A stretch of 64,000 nucleotides of DNA from Fictibacillus terranigra (GCF_030412265.1 NZ_JAUHLN010000001.1:434001-498000), one strand, 5' to 3'. Shown: positions 34,802 to 44,125, counted from the first letter of the stretch. Notes: generated by a model not told the origin, from the sequence alone. Numbers and translations are program-made.

Positions 34802-35665
34802 ATGAAAAAGTTAGCAGCCTGTATGCTGCTGGTTATTCTCTTCGCCGGGATCACTGCCCCATTGGCCGTCAGTGCGTCCAGCGAACACAGCGTGAAAATC
34901 CGTGTGATGAGCTATAACCTGCACTACGGAAACAGCATGGGGAATGTATATGATTTGAACGCCCAGGCTGAAGTGATCCGCCAGTCGGGGGCGGAGATCA
35001 TCGGGCTTCAGGAAGTCGATGTTCATTGGGGCAGCCGGAGTTTGTTTGAAGACGATATGAAACTCCTTGCTGAAAAGCTTCATATGCATTACTTTTTCGC
35101 ACCCATTTATGATCTGCCGCCGCTCAATGCCGGAGAGCCAAACCGCCAGTTTGGGGTAGGCGTATTGAGCAAGTATCCCATTGTGAGGGCAGTGAACCGG
35201 GAGATTACAAGACTGTCTACGCAAGTCCCCAACCCAGTTCCAGCTCCTGCACCTGGCTTTGCCCAAACCTTGATCAATGTTAAAGGGATCAAGCTCCATG
35301 TCTACTCTACACACCTCGATTACCGTGCGGATCCAGCCGTACGGGCTATGCAAGTGAACGATATGCTTTCCATATTGAAGGAGAGCTCCCGCCAGAAAAT
35401 TTTATTCGGAGACATGAACGCTCAGCCGAATGCGCCCGAACTAAAGCCCCTTTTCAGCACTCTTCATGATACATGGAACAGCACAGAACTCGGGCTGACT
35501 TTTCCGGCGAACCATCCTTCATCCAAGATCGACTACATCCTAACCTCAACGCGTATCCGCTCAAGTTCTTCGTATATTACCAGCACACTTGCATCTGACC
35601 ACCGTCCCATTATTGCTGATCTAGCCATACCGCGGCCGTTAAAATATAAGGAGGGAGTAAGATGA
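34802..35665 (+). CDS. Secreted endonuclease/exonuclease/phosphatase (EEP) fold hydrolase
   Basis: A 287-residue protein with a cleavable signal peptide (MKKLAACMLLVILFAGITAP...SAS) and the DNase I-like metal-dependent fold: MSYNLHYG near 34, catalytic Glu in GLQEVDVHWG, His in YSTHLDYR, GDMNAQPN and C-terminal SDHRPI. The family includes phosphodiesterases, sphingomyelinases and nucleases; the substrate is not evident. ATG 34802 follows AAAGGAGGAATAA. Its stop overlaps the start of nagZ (ATGA), and a NagR-like box precedes it, which suggests work on a cell-wall or amino-sugar polymer outside the cell (inference). Confidence 0.8.
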   Translation: MKKLAACMLLVILFAGITAPLAVSASSEHSVKIRVMSYNLHYGNSMGNVYDLNAQAEVIRQSGAEIIGLQEVDVHWGSRSLFEDDMKLLAEKLHMHYFFAPIYDLPPLNAGEPNRQFGVGVLSKYPIVRAVNREITRLSTQVPNPVPAPAPGFAQTLINVKGIKLHVYSTHLDYRADPAVRAMQVNDMLSILKESSRQKILFGDMNAQPNAPELKPLFSTLHDTWNSTELGLTFPANHPSSKIDYILTSTRIRSSSSYITSTLASDHRPIIADLAIPRPLKYKEGVR

Positions 35666-37419
35666 CCAGCAAGTTCGTTCGTGTTTTATTCATTGTTCTG
35701 GCCTTCATGATGGCTTTTCCAAGCCAGTCACTCGGCGCTTCAAGCCCGGGGAAGCATGGAAAAGGAGAGGGCTGGATCAAACGTATCGTGAAGCACATGA
35801 CGGTGGAGGAGAAGGTAGGCCAGGTCTTTATCATTCATGTGTATGGCAAAACGGCTGAGGACCCGGCCTATGAACAAACCAACATCAAACAGAAACGCGG
35901 AGCGAAAAACTTCGTGGAAGCAATTGGGAAGTATCATCTGGGAGGCGTCATTTATTTCAACTGGACGGATAATATCGGCATCCCGGTGGATAAGGCCCAA
36001 GTGAACAAGCTGTCCAATGATATTCAAAAAGCAGCGATGAAACAAAGGATGCCGATTCCGCTGTTCGTTTCCACTGACCAGGAGGGTGGAGTTGTGGCGC
36101 GTGTAACGGAGCCTGGCACCGTTTTCCCTGGGAACATGGCACTGGCTGCTGCTCAATCCGCAGACTATGCCAAACAGTCCGCCAGCATCATGGGTCTTGA
36201 ACTGAAAAGCCTTGGCATTAACTTGAATTTTGCTCCGGATCTGGATGTGAACGTGAATCCCAACAATCCGGTTATCGGTGTTCGTTCGTTTTCTGAAAAC
36301 CCGGACGTTGTTTCCCGTTTGGGTGTCGCCCAGGTGAAAGGATATCAGGAGCAGAACATGATGGCGACCGCCAAGCATTTTCCGGGCCACGGTGACACCG
36401 ATGTAGATTCCCATTCCGGTCTGCCCATCATCAACCACGATTTGAAGACACTGAATGAAGTTGACTTGAAGCCGTTTAAAGCTGCCATCCACTCAGGGAT
36501 TGATGCGATCATGACCGGACATCTTGTTGTACCGGCGCTCGATGATTCCGGAATGCCCGCTACGTTATCCAAGCCGATTCTGACTGGAGTGCTTCGTGAA
36601 AAGATGAAATTCAAGGGACTGATTATCACCGACAGCCTTGGCATGTCAGGAGCGAATATTGTGCCGCCTGACCGTGTCCCGGTGGAAGCGTTTAAAGCGG
36701 GTGCAGACATTCTATTAAATCCGCCGGATGTTGATGTTGCCTACAGCGGGCTGTTGAATGCGGTGAAGAGCGGAGAGATTTCCGAAAAACGCCTGGATCA
36801 GTCGGTGGCCCGCATTCTAAAAGCGAAGATGAAGCGTGGGTTGTTCCACCAACCGTATGTGAAGCCGGATGCGCTCAGCCAAATCGGTTTGCCTGAAAAT
36901 CTTCAGAAAGCGGAGAACATGACGGATCAATCGATTACGATGATCAAAAATGAGAACCATACCCTGCCGATTCAGCAGGGAGATAAGGTGCTTGTGACCG
37001 GACCGTCCCTCGGCAAACCATTGGAACTGGCGTCAGCCTTGAAGGAGAAAGGATTAACGGCGAGCGGGTTTGCAACCGCAGCCAGTCCGACTGCAGCCGA
37101 GATCGCGAGTGCAGTGAATCAAATGGCCGGCAAGGATCTCGTCGTAGTCACCGCTTATACAGCTAACACGAACAGTGCTCAGCAGAACCTTGTAAAAGCT
37201 CTGCAAGCAGCGGGTAAGCCGGTTGTCCTCGCCTCCATGCGAAATCCGTACGACATTATGGCGCTGCCGGACGTTACGGCCAATATCTTAACCTATGGAA
37301 ATCAAAATGTATCGGTGAGGTCCCTTGCGAAAGCCTTGGCTGGAGAAATCAGTCCAGGCGGCAAGCTGCCGATAACGATTCCAGGGAAATATCCATTCGG
37401 TTTTGGATTAAGCTACTGA
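35662..37419 (+). CDS. nagZ: Secreted beta-N-acetylglucosaminidase, glycoside hydrolase family 3
   Basis: A 585-residue GH3 enzyme with an N-terminal export signal (FVRVLFIVLAFMMAFPSQSLGA). 'KHFPGHGDTDVDSHSGLP' contains the Asp-His acid/base dyad typical of NagZ and 'IITDSLGMSG' the nucleophile Asp. A C-terminal alpha/beta domain follows (about 420-585). It matches the two-domain B. subtilis NagZ (YbbD) and should release GlcNAc from muropeptides outside the cell. Start ATG 35662 has AAGGAGGG upstream and overlaps the EEP stop. Here it is paired with an EEP hydrolase rather than with murQ/murP/amiE. Confidence 0.9.
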   Translation: MTSKFVRVLFIVLAFMMAFPSQSLGASSPGKHGKGEGWIKRIVKHMTVEEKVGQVFIIHVYGKTAEDPAYEQTNIKQKRGAKNFVEAIGKYHLGGVIYFNWTDNIGIPVDKAQVNKLSNDIQKAAMKQRMPIPLFVSTDQEGGVVARVTEPGTVFPGNMALAAAQSADYAKQSASIMGLELKSLGINLNFAPDLDVNVNPNNPVIGVRSFSENPDVVSRLGVAQVKGYQEQNMMATAKHFPGHGDTDVDSHSGLPIINHDLKTLNEVDLKPFKAAIHSGIDAIMTGHLVVPALDDSGMPATLSKPILTGVLREKMKFKGLIITDSLGMSGANIVPPDRVPVEAFKAGADILLNPPDVDVAYSGLLNAVKSGEISEKRLDQSVARILKAKMKRGLFHQPYVKPDALSQIGLPENLQKAENMTDQSITMIKNENHTLPIQQGDKVLVTGPSLGKPLELASALKEKGLTASGFATAASPTAAEIASAVNQMAGKDLVVVTAYTANTNSAQQNLVKALQAAGKPVVLASMRNPYDIMALPDVTANILTYGNQNVSVRSLAKALAGEISPGGKLPITIPGKYPFGFGLSY

Positions 37420-37421
37420 TT

Positions 37422-37472
37422 AAATGAAGCGAAAAGAGCTTGGGATGCAGGGTTTCCAAGCTCTTTTCATTT
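37422..37472. terminator. Bidirectional terminator between nagZ and the leftward gene
   Basis: GAAAAGAGCTTGG and CCAAGCTCTTTTC form a perfect 13-bp stem flanked by AAATG and CATTT, serving the convergent genes. Confidence 0.85.
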
Positions 37473-37482
37473 GAACGATTGT

Positions 37483-38001
37483 TTAATTTTTAGCGATATA
37501 GCCTTCCACTTTATTGACTCCGCCGCCGAACCAGCGTTTGCCTGTTCCCGTGTAGGTGTACCCGAAGCTGTCTTTTTGTTTGTAGTGATTGACCGCTTTA
37601 TCAAGGTCATGAAAGACCCGATGAAGATAGACAAGCGCTGTTCTGTCCTTGGATAATGTCACCTCTTGTGCCAGGTCTTTGGCATTGTGCAGGTCCTTTT
37701 CTATATTTTTATTTTTCACGTGCAGGGTTTTGATGCTGCTTACGAGCTGGCGTGCATGTTCTTGCTGATCACGCCAGTTGATGCGGTGATCGGCATCATA
37801 GCAGAGGGTCTTGTTGTAGTATTGATGAAAAGAAGCAATGATTTGAGAGTAGGGTTCAGCGGAGGCTTGTCCTGTTCCGGCGGCTTCCACCCGTTCGGAA
37901 ACGGATGTGGCTGAGATATAGTACCAGGCCGATCCAGCGATGCTGAACAATAGAAGGGCAAGGACAGTGAATGTTTTCTTTTGCTTAACGAATAGGCTCA
38001 C
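37483..38001 (-). CDS. Membrane-anchored extracytoplasmic protein, 172 aa, unknown function
   Basis: An N-terminal hydrophobic helix (TFTVLALLLFSIAGSAWYYI) follows a basic start and is followed by a helical, charged domain rich in His, Lys and Gln with one Cys (LCYDADHRI). GTG 38001 follows GAAGGAAGTG. No family is recognised. It lies between the nagZ terminator and a divergent peptidoglycan-binding protein, so a cell-envelope role is possible but unproven. Confidence 0.6.
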   Translation of the reverse strand: MSLFVKQKKTFTVLALLLFSIAGSAWYYISATSVSERVEAAGTGQASAEPYSQIIASFHQYYNKTLCYDADHRINWRDQQEHARQLVSSIKTLHVKNKNIEKDLHNAKDLAQEVTLSKDRTALVYLHRVFHDLDKAVNHYKQKDSFGYTYTGTGKRWFGGGVNKVEGYIAKN

Positions 38002-38165
38002 GAAATCACTTCCTTCTAATTTTCTATTTATTCTGAATATTATACCATAATTTGGACTTAAAAATATTGTTTTCTTTGTAACTTCTGGTTTAAAGTGACG
38101 ACTAATGAAGTGTAAATCAAAAATGATTTATAAAAAAACGAGGGTCTAAAGGAGAGGGTCTTGTT

Positions 38166-38726
38166 ATGAAACCATGGAAAAAAATTACGGTATCAGTGTT
38201 GACGGCATCAGCTTTGCTAATGGGAGTGCCTTCTATAGCTGGAGCACAAGAAAAGCCCGATTATTCTATTTTTCAACTGCCTAAATCAGGTGTGCTGAAA
38301 GTGGGAGACAGAGGAGAAAACGTTAAAGTCTTGCAATGGGCGTTGAATAAAGTGGTGAATGCCGGGTTGAAAACTGACGGAATCTACGGTTCAAAAACAA
38401 AGAGTGCCGTTATCAAATTCCAAAAGAGTGCAAAATTAGTTGCAGACGGCATTTATGGAAAGAAAACGCATGCTGCCCTTTCGGAAAAAATCAATTCCTT
38501 CGGATTTCCGGAGATCGTTTTGAAGGAAGGCAGCAAGGGAGAAGCGGTGCGCATTCTTCAAAAAGGGCTTAATGAAATTGGATCTGGACTTACAGTTGAC
38601 GGAATTTACGGCCCCAAAACAAAAGCTGCGGTTCTCAAGTTCCAAAAGAAATATCCTGAGTTAAAAGATACCGGTATTTTTGATGCAGACACGAGAATCC
38701 TTCTTGATAAAGTGTTGCATGACTGA
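38166..38726 (+). CDS. Secreted protein with two peptidoglycan-binding domains
   Basis: A 186-residue exported protein with a signal peptide ending near AGA-QE. Two PG_binding_1 domains lie at about 38-100 and 118-182, each with the 'DGIYGxKTxxAVxxFQK' motif. Such domains anchor hydrolases or structural proteins to the wall; no catalytic domain is present. ATG 38166 follows AAAGGAGAGGG. A palindrome TAAATCA/TGATTTA (38115-38132) lies in the short upstream region. Confidence 0.88.
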   Translation: MKPWKKITVSVLTASALLMGVPSIAGAQEKPDYSIFQLPKSGVLKVGDRGENVKVLQWALNKVVNAGLKTDGIYGSKTKSAVIKFQKSAKLVADGIYGKKTHAALSEKINSFGFPEIVLKEGSKGEAVRILQKGLNEIGSGLTVDGIYGPKTKAAVLKFQKKYPELKDTGIFDADTRILLDKVLHD

Positions 38727-38759
38727 TTCCCATTCAAAAAAAGCTTGCAGTCTCGTTTA

Positions 38760-39310
38760 GAGGCCTGAGCCAACCTAAATAAGTGAGACAATATAAAACA
38801 CCTTCGAACTGGTACAATGAAAAAACAAGTACTATTATCGGAGGTGTTTTTGCATGGGCAAAAACAGATATTCAAGCGAGACCAAATGGGCTGTGGTCAA
38901 AGACAAACTCAGCGGTCAGTTCACGACGAAAGAAATTATGGAGAAATATGGAGTAAAAAATAGTACTCAGATTAAAACATGGATGAAATGGTACCGTGAA
39001 AATGAACTTCACAGGGTTGATCAACCGATTGGGAAACAGTATTCATATGGGCATGGACCGGAATCCGCAAGTGAAGAAGAGAAAAAAGAACGACAACATT
39101 CCCACTTGAAAATGGAGAACGAAATCTTAAAAAAGTACGTAGAAATGGTAGAGGAGTTGAAAAAAGAATAGTTCTTCAATTCAACCAAACCAGGAATCAT
39201 GGCCGTGTTCGTTGTGCTTACGTACTACATCGAGAAGTTCGCAACGAGATGGAGAGATACTGCCAAAGCATAACTAATTCGAGGGGCAGTGGTCCCTCGA
39301 ATTTTTGTGT
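38760..39310 (+). mobile_element. Remnant of an IS3-type insertion sequence
   Basis: Intact orfA is followed by a short unrelated-looking stub in the -1 frame (39160-39330) instead of the ~280-codon orfB. Terminal inverted repeats were not identified with confidence, so the borders are approximate. A perfect hairpin (ATTCGAGGG/CCCTCGAAT, 39277-39302) with a T-run lies at its right side. The element abuts the AT-rich urea island. Confidence 0.55.
38854..39171 (+). CDS. IS3-family transposase OrfA (HTH protein)
   Basis: A 105-residue protein with the Tnp_1-type HTH 'KWAVVKDKLSGQFTTKEIMEKYGVKNSTQIKTWMKWYREN' and a C-terminal leucine-zipper-like 'HLKMENEILKKYVEMVEEL'. It ends in an A6G slippery run (TTGAAAAAAG) as used for OrfA-OrfB frameshifting in IS3 elements. 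The -1 frame carries only about 50 codons before a stop, without the DDE catalytic domain. Confidence 0.8.
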   Translation: MGKNRYSSETKWAVVKDKLSGQFTTKEIMEKYGVKNSTQIKTWMKWYRENELHRVDQPIGKQYSYGHGPESASEEEKKERQHSHLKMENEILKKYVEMVEELKKE

Positions 39311-39445
39311 ATGGAACAGCAGTTAATAAGAAAATGAAATGTTTTGATGAAAGTATGTAAAAGTGATTCTAAATGATAAGCCATGATAAGGGTTATCCTG
39401 TCATCTGTTTCATATCGAATTTACGTAAGGCTACTTTTCAAAAAT

Positions 39446-39486
39446 AAAAAGAATCCTTTCCGTCAGTAAGTAAAGGATTCTTTTTA
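39446..39486. terminator. Bidirectional terminator below the urea-transport genes
   Basis: AAAGAATCCTTT and AAAGGATTCTTT pair over a 12-base loop with A/T runs on both sides; it ends the leftward symporter unit. Confidence 0.85.
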
Positions 39487-39530
39487 GATTTCTATTGTAC
39501 ACCTAAACAGACGTTGACTAAATTACTACG

Positions 39531-39758
39531 TTATTTTTTGTATTCTTTATATAACTCAATCATTGGCCGAATGGTAATGAAAAGTGCTCCTATAGTCAGC
39601 CAGACAAAGGCTAAACAAACCCACCCTTTAAAAAAAGTCACACTATACACATAGCCTGTTAAAAACATGATTCCTGGCAAAATGGCAATCAAGACTAGAC
39701 TTAAACCAATCGCCCAGCGAGTATACAATTTAGTGTCCCTAATTAATTGATCTTCCAT
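39531..39758 (-). CDS. Small membrane protein companion of the symporter, 75 aa
   Basis: Two hydrophobic helices (about 15-35 and 42-65) with a basic tail (ELYKEYKK). ATG 39758 is preceded by GGAGGAACTAGT, within the end of the symporter gene, and overlaps it by 16 bases, so both are translated from one message. Small two-helix partners of SSS-family transporters are known (for example YhdT with PanF); this one may play the same part but no family is certain. Confidence 0.7.
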   Translation of the reverse strand: MEDQLIRDTKLYTRWAIGLSLVLIAILPGIMFLTGYVYSVTFFKGWVCLAFVWLTIGALFITIRPMIELYKEYKK

Positions 39759-41314
39759 ACTAGTTCCTCCTCTGTAGCTTGACCTTGATCTTGACCTTTC
39801 TCTTCATCAAAGCTTTTAAATTTCTCTTTTAATGATTCAAAATCAAATTCCTCAGAAGATAGTAAACTATGACCGATTGAAATAATACCGCTAACAATAA
39901 AAACAGCTAAATTTCCAAATAGCATTGGATATAGTTGACCCAAAGACTCAATATTAACATGACCAGTTAATATGTAAGCAGAACTGACCCATACAAAGAC
40001 TCCTCCTATCATTCCTAATAAAGTGCCGTAAAAAGCTCCCTTGTTTGTTGCGCGTTTCCATGTCAATCCAAGTGTTATTGGAATAACCGCTGCACTGACA
40101 AATATACCCATTGCCATATAAACAAAGCCAAGACTTATTCCTAAATAGAAAAGTAGGATTGACAATAAACCCATTGCTAGGCCGAAACCTAGTGTAATAA
40201 AACGTGATACCTTTAATAATTTTTCACTACTGGCCGTCGGATGAATAGAATGACGATAAATATCAGTCACAATAATATTGGTTACTGCAGTAAGTTCGGC
40301 AGAACCAGCCGAAGTAACAGCCATAAATAACATGATGATAAACAAGAGAGAGCCTGCTGTACCTAACACATGAGATGCCATAACAGGAGCAACTGAATCA
40401 GGAGATGAAACAGCGATTCCCAAACCTGCTGCACTAACTCCTAGAATAGTAGCTATGGCAAATGGAATCGAAAACCATGCAAGTCCTCCATAAAGATATG
40501 CTTTAGAAGCAGCTTTATCCGTACTTGCAATGGCTCTTTGCCAATAAGCTTGATCCACAAAAACTGTCCCAAAATTCCCTACAATATTAATAATTCCAAA
40601 TAGTAGTCCAGGAACCGATGCCATGGTGAGCATTTGTTTCGACTCAGGTAAGTGACGTAAGCCTTCGTAAATATTTGTAATTCCAAATTTGTAATAGACA
40701 GCTACTCCAAAAATAGCAAGTACAATAAATAAAATGACAGTATGTAAGTAGTCGGCAATAAAAGAAGCTTTTAATCCACCGATCATGGTGTAGAAGGTAA
40801 AAGTTAATGGGATAAGAAAAGCAGCAAGATATAAATTCATTCCCGTTAATTGGTGTAGGGTAATAGCTCCACCTAGAATAATCATGGAGGTTACAATTAC
40901 ATTTGTCCCTAAGGCAAATACCAGCATTAATCGATGATTCTTTTTATCGAATCGTTGAGCGATAAACTCTAAAAATGTGTGAGCTTTTGGTGCTTTTCGT
41001 TTTAAATGAATCGTAAGAATTGCAAACAATAAAATTTGAATTGTAGCACCAGCAGCATACCAAAAAGGTCCACTAATTCCATATTGATATCCTGTTGAAG
41101 AAGACATCATAAGCGTAGCTGCCCAAGTCCAAGCGGCCACAATTGAGGCACTTGCCAATCCGACACCGACACTCCTGCCGGCTGTATTAAATTTTTCCGC
41201 TGTCATTTCATTCCCATGTCTTTTGGAATCCATTCTATGTATTAGAACTGTAATTCCGGTAAAGATAACACCAAAAATTAATAGAATAAGATAACCAGTC
41301 ATAGGTGTTAACAT
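39743..41314 (-). CDS. Sodium:solute symporter, DUR3-like urea transporter
   Basis: A 523-residue SSS-family protein with 13-15 helices. 'SIVAAWTWAATLMMSSSTGYQYGISGPFWYAAGATIQILLFAI' and 'RKAPKAHTFLEFIAQRF' closely follow the DUR3 urea symporter wording known from fungi and plants. It is divergent from ureABC, which supports urea import. ATG 41314 follows GGAGGGATAAGT. Codons are visibly richer in A/T than in neighbouring operons. Two TnrA/GlnR-like boxes stand just upstream. Confidence 0.8.
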   Translation of the reverse strand: MLTPMTGYLILLIFGVIFTGITVLIHRMDSKRHGNEMTAEKFNTAGRSVGVGLASASIVAAWTWAATLMMSSSTGYQYGISGPFWYAAGATIQILLFAILTIHLKRKAPKAHTFLEFIAQRFDKKNHRLMLVFALGTNVIVTSMIILGGAITLHQLTGMNLYLAAFLIPLTFTFYTMIGGLKASFIADYLHTVILFIVLAIFGVAVYYKFGITNIYEGLRHLPESKQMLTMASVPGLLFGIINIVGNFGTVFVDQAYWQRAIASTDKAASKAYLYGGLAWFSIPFAIATILGVSAAGLGIAVSSPDSVAPVMASHVLGTAGSLLFIIMLFMAVTSAGSAELTAVTNIIVTDIYRHSIHPTASSEKLLKVSRFITLGFGLAMGLLSILLFYLGISLGFVYMAMGIFVSAAVIPITLGLTWKRATNKGAFYGTLLGMIGGVFVWVSSAYILTGHVNIESLGQLYPMLFGNLAVFIVSGIISIGHSLLSSEEFDFESLKEKFKSFDEEKGQDQGQATEEELVWKIN

Positions 41315-41360
41315 ACTTATCCCTCCTCAAAATTGATTTAATATTCTTAAAATTACCACA

Positions 41361-41399
41361 TGTTCTTTAAACTAACAATACATGTTAAGAAAAATAACA
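41361..41399 (-). promoter_or_regulatory. Tandem TnrA/GlnR-like boxes upstream of the urea symporter
   Basis: TGTTAAGAAAAATAACA (41383-41399) keeps both conserved arms of TGTNA-N7-TNACA. TGTTCTTTAAACTAACA (41361-41377) keeps most of them. Their starts are 22 bp apart and they lie 47-85 bases before the symporter start, fitting nitrogen control. Confidence 0.6.
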
Positions 41400-41557
41400 T
41401 AAATATTTTTTTGAAGTTAATATTTATATATTCATGGTTTAATAATTTTCAAGTCTATACGTATGTTTTTTGAAAGAAAAGGTATATAAATAGCGTGTTT
41501 TAAGGGATTATTTTAGCTCGGGTATTATTTGAAATCGATTGGATTGTATGTTTTTTG

Positions 41558-41585
41558 TTGAAATAATCAGAATTTATACTATAAC
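41558..41585 (+). promoter_or_regulatory. Candidate sigma-A promoter of ureABC
   Basis: TTGAAA (41558-41563) and TATAAC (41580-41585) with a 16-base spacer lie about 60 bases before ureA. Confidence 0.6.
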
Positions 41586-41599
41586 TTAATCAACTGTTA

Positions 41600-41616
41600 T
41601 GTTATGTTTTATTACA
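41600..41616 (+). promoter_or_regulatory. TnrA/GlnR box in the ureABC leader
   Basis: TGTTATGTTTTATTACA agrees with TGTNANAWWWTNTNACA at all but one position. It lies just downstream of the predicted start point, a place suited to repression by GlnR or TnrA, as known for B. subtilis ureABC. Confidence 0.7.
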
Positions 41617-41641
41617 TAGAAGTTTGGAGGAGGTTTATAAA

Positions 41642-41959
41642 ATGAAATTAACAGAAGTAGAAAAAGAGAAATTGTTAATTGTTGTTGCTGGTCAACTTGC
41701 TAAAGATCGAAAAGAACGAGGGGTTTTACTTAATTACCCTGAAGCAACTGCATATTTAACATGTTTTGTTATCGAAAAAGCACGTGACGGTAAAAGTGTC
41801 GCAGAGATAATGGAAATGGGACGTCACGTACTTACAATGGGGGATTTAATGGAAGGTGTACCTGAAATGCTAGAAAGTATTCAAGTGGAAGCAACATTTC
41901 CTGACGGTGTAAAGCTTGTAACGATTCATCAACCAATATCAATGGAGGTAAAAGCATGA
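41642..41959 (+). CDS. ureA: Urease gamma subunit
   Basis: A 105-residue subunit starting [20 protein letters not shown] and holding '[25 protein letters not shown]' and the '[15 protein letters not shown]' region (here [17 protein letters not shown]). It is part of the (UreABC)3 nickel enzyme that hydrolyses urea to ammonia and carbamate. ATG 41642 follows AGGAGG. Its stop overlaps the ureB start (ATGA). Confidence 0.95.
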   Translation: MKLTEVEKEKLLIVVAGQLAKDRKERGVLLNYPEATAYLTCFVIEKARDGKSVAEIMEMGRHVLTMGDLMEGVPEMLESIQVEATFPDGVKLVTIHQPISMEVKA

Positions 41960-42333
41960 AACCAGGAGCATTTCAAATAGCAGAGGGTACAATTGAAATA
42001 AATCAAGGCAGAGATAGATGCGAATTAGTTGTTAAAAATACCGGTTCACGTTCCATTCAAGTAGGTTCACACTTTCATTTTGCAGAAGTGAATGGTGCTC
42101 TTTCATTTGATCGAGAAAAAGCAATTGGCATGCGTCTTGATATACCATCCGGTACAGCTGTTCGAATGGAACCGGGAGAAGAAAAAAAAGTAGGTTTAGT
42201 TACGTTTGGTGGTCGAAGGACTGTATATGGATTGAATGGCATGAGTGAAGGATTTATGGATGAACGAGGAAAGGAAAAGACTATTAAGAAACTTACAGAA
42301 GCTGGTTGGATTACAGAGGAGGTTTTATCGTGA
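41956..42333 (+). CDS. ureB: Urease beta subunit
   Basis: A 125-residue subunit beginning [16 protein letters not shown] with the conserved '[40 protein letters not shown]' and [11 protein letters not shown]. It overlaps ureA by four bases and the ureC GTG overlaps its own stop, so the three subunits are translated in a coupled way. Confidence 0.95.
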   Translation: MKPGAFQIAEGTIEINQGRDRCELVVKNTGSRSIQVGSHFHFAEVNGALSFDREKAIGMRLDIPSGTAVRMEPGEEKKVGLVTFGGRRTVYGLNGMSEGFMDERGKEKTIKKLTEAGWITEEVLS

Positions 42334-44039
42334 AGATATCTAAACAACAATACGCAGAACTCTTTGGACCGACTGTTGGAGATAAAGTACGCCTGGCGGA
42401 TACTGATTTGTGGATAGAAATAGAAAAGGATTGTACGGTTTACGGTGAAGAAGTTATTTTTGGCGGGGGAAAAACAATTCGTGATGGAATGGGACAAAAC
42501 GGAAGGATTACAGCTAAGGATGGTGCACTCGATTTAGTTATTACAAATGTGATTGTAGTAGACTATACAGGTATCATAAAAGCAGATGTTGGTGTAAAAG
42601 ATGGACGAATTGTAGGCGTCGGTAAAAGTGGCAATCCAGATATAATGGATAAAGTGGACCCTGACCTAGTGATAGGAGCTGGAACTGAAGTTATTTCAGG
42701 CGAAGGCAAAATTTTAACTACTGGTGGTGTTGATACACATATTCATTTTATTTGCCCGCAACAGATGGATGTTGCTCTGTCTTCAGGAGTAACAACATTA
42801 ATTGGTGGAGGAACTGGACCAGCTACCGGCAGTAAGGCTACAACGTGTACCTCAGGTCCATGGTATATGTCAAGAATGCTGGAAGCAGCTGAAGAATTTC
42901 CAGTTAACGTAGGATTTTTAGGAAAAGGAAATGCCTCCCATAAAGCTCCTTTAATTGAGCAGATAGAAGCAGGAGCAATAGGTCTTAAACTTCATGAAGA
43001 TTGGGGATCAACTCCTAGAGCGATTGAAACTTGTATGGAAGTAGTAGAGCAAGCTGATGTTCAAGTGGCGATACATACAGATACACTAAATGAAGCTGGC
43101 TATTTAGAGAATACACTTGAAGCAATTGGCGATCGTGTTATTCACACATATCATATTGAAGGAGCGGGTGGTGGACATGCTCCAGACATAATGAAATTAG
43201 CTTCCTATCCAAATATTTTACCGTCCTCTACAACACCGACAATGCCTTACACAACGAATACCATGGAAGAACATTTAGATATGATGATGGTATGCCACCA
43301 TTTAGATGCGAATGTTCCAGAGGATGTTGCTTTTAGTCGCTCACGTATTCGTGCAGCAACAATTGCTGCAGAAGATATCTTACATGATATGGGTGCTATT
43401 AGCATGATGTCTTCCGATTCTCAGGCAATGGGGCGTATTGGTGAGGTGATTATCCGTACATGGCAAACGGCTGATAAAATGAAAAAACAACGTGGTGCTG
43501 TTGCTGGTGAAAACGGAAATGATAATGAACGTGTAAAACGGTATGTTGCTAAATATACAATTAACCCAGCTATTACACATGGAATTAGTCATGAAGTAGG
43601 GTCAATTGAAAAAGGGAAATTGGCTGACCTTGTTTTATGGGACCCAATATTCTTTGGTGTAAAGCCAGAGCTTGTTTTAAAAGGCGGGATGATTGCACGT
43701 GCGCAAATGGGAGACCCTAATGCTTCGATCCCAACTCCAGAACCAGTGTTTATGCGTAGAATGTACGCTTCATATGGTAAGGCTAACCGTTCTACATCGA
43801 TCACATTTATGTCACCCGCAAGTATTGATCTTGGTGTTCCTCAAAAATTAGGTTTAACGAAAATGATTTCACCGGTTCGTAATATCCGAAATTTGAGCAA
43901 ATTAGATATGAAGTTAAACAATGCTTTACCTCACATTGAAATTAATCCAAAAACCTATCAAGTGTTTGCTGATGGAAAAGAGATTTCATGTCAACCTGTT
44001 AGCTATGTACCACTTGGACAACGTTACTTTTTATTCTAA
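42330..44039 (+). CDS. ureC: Urease alpha (catalytic) subunit
   Basis: A 569-residue amidohydrolase. The nickel-site His pair is in GGVDTHIHF, the carbamylated Lys in GLKLHEDWG, further ligands in HTDTLNEAG and [12 protein letters not shown], the flap His in [18 protein letters not shown] and the Asp in [11 protein letters not shown]. All key residues are present, so an active subunit is expected if nickel is inserted. GTG 42330 follows GGAGG. No ureEFGD/H accessory gene follows: a terminator comes next, as in B. subtilis where ureABC also stands alone. Confidence 0.97.
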   Translation: MKISKQQYAELFGPTVGDKVRLADTDLWIEIEKDCTVYGEEVIFGGGKTIRDGMGQNGRITAKDGALDLVITNVIVVDYTGIIKADVGVKDGRIVGVGKSGNPDIMDKVDPDLVIGAGTEVISGEGKILTTGGVDTHIHFICPQQMDVALSSGVTTLIGGGTGPATGSKATTCTSGPWYMSRMLEAAEEFPVNVGFLGKGNASHKAPLIEQIEAGAIGLKLHEDWGSTPRAIETCMEVVEQADVQVAIHTDTLNEAGYLENTLEAIGDRVIHTYHIEGAGGGHAPDIMKLASYPNILPSSTTPTMPYTTNTMEEHLDMMMVCHHLDANVPEDVAFSRSRIRAATIAAEDILHDMGAISMMSSDSQAMGRIGEVIIRTWQTADKMKKQRGAVAGENGNDNERVKRYVAKYTINPAITHGISHEVGSIEKGKLADLVLWDPIFFGVKPELVLKGGMIARAQMGDPNASIPTPEPVFMRRMYASYGKANRSTSITFMSPASIDLGVPQKLGLTKMISPVRNIRNLSKLDMKLNNALPHIEINPKTYQVFADGKEISCQPVSYVPLGQRYFLF

Positions 44040-44084
44040 CTTTGCTAACTAAAATCAACAAATTAGAAAAGTTTATGACTAAAT

Positions 44085-44110
44085 AAAGCCTATGGATTCC
44101 ATAGGCTTTT
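44085..44110 (+). terminator. Intrinsic terminator after ureC
   Basis: AAAGCCTATGGA and TCCATAGGCTTTT form a tight hairpin about 45 bases after the ureC stop. Confidence 0.88.
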
Positions 44111-44125
44111 ACGATGCGAAACCCA

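Noticed and set aside
38854-39310. A complete functional IS3 element
   Set aside because: orfB is reduced to about 50 codons without a DDE domain and no clear terminal inverted repeats were found.
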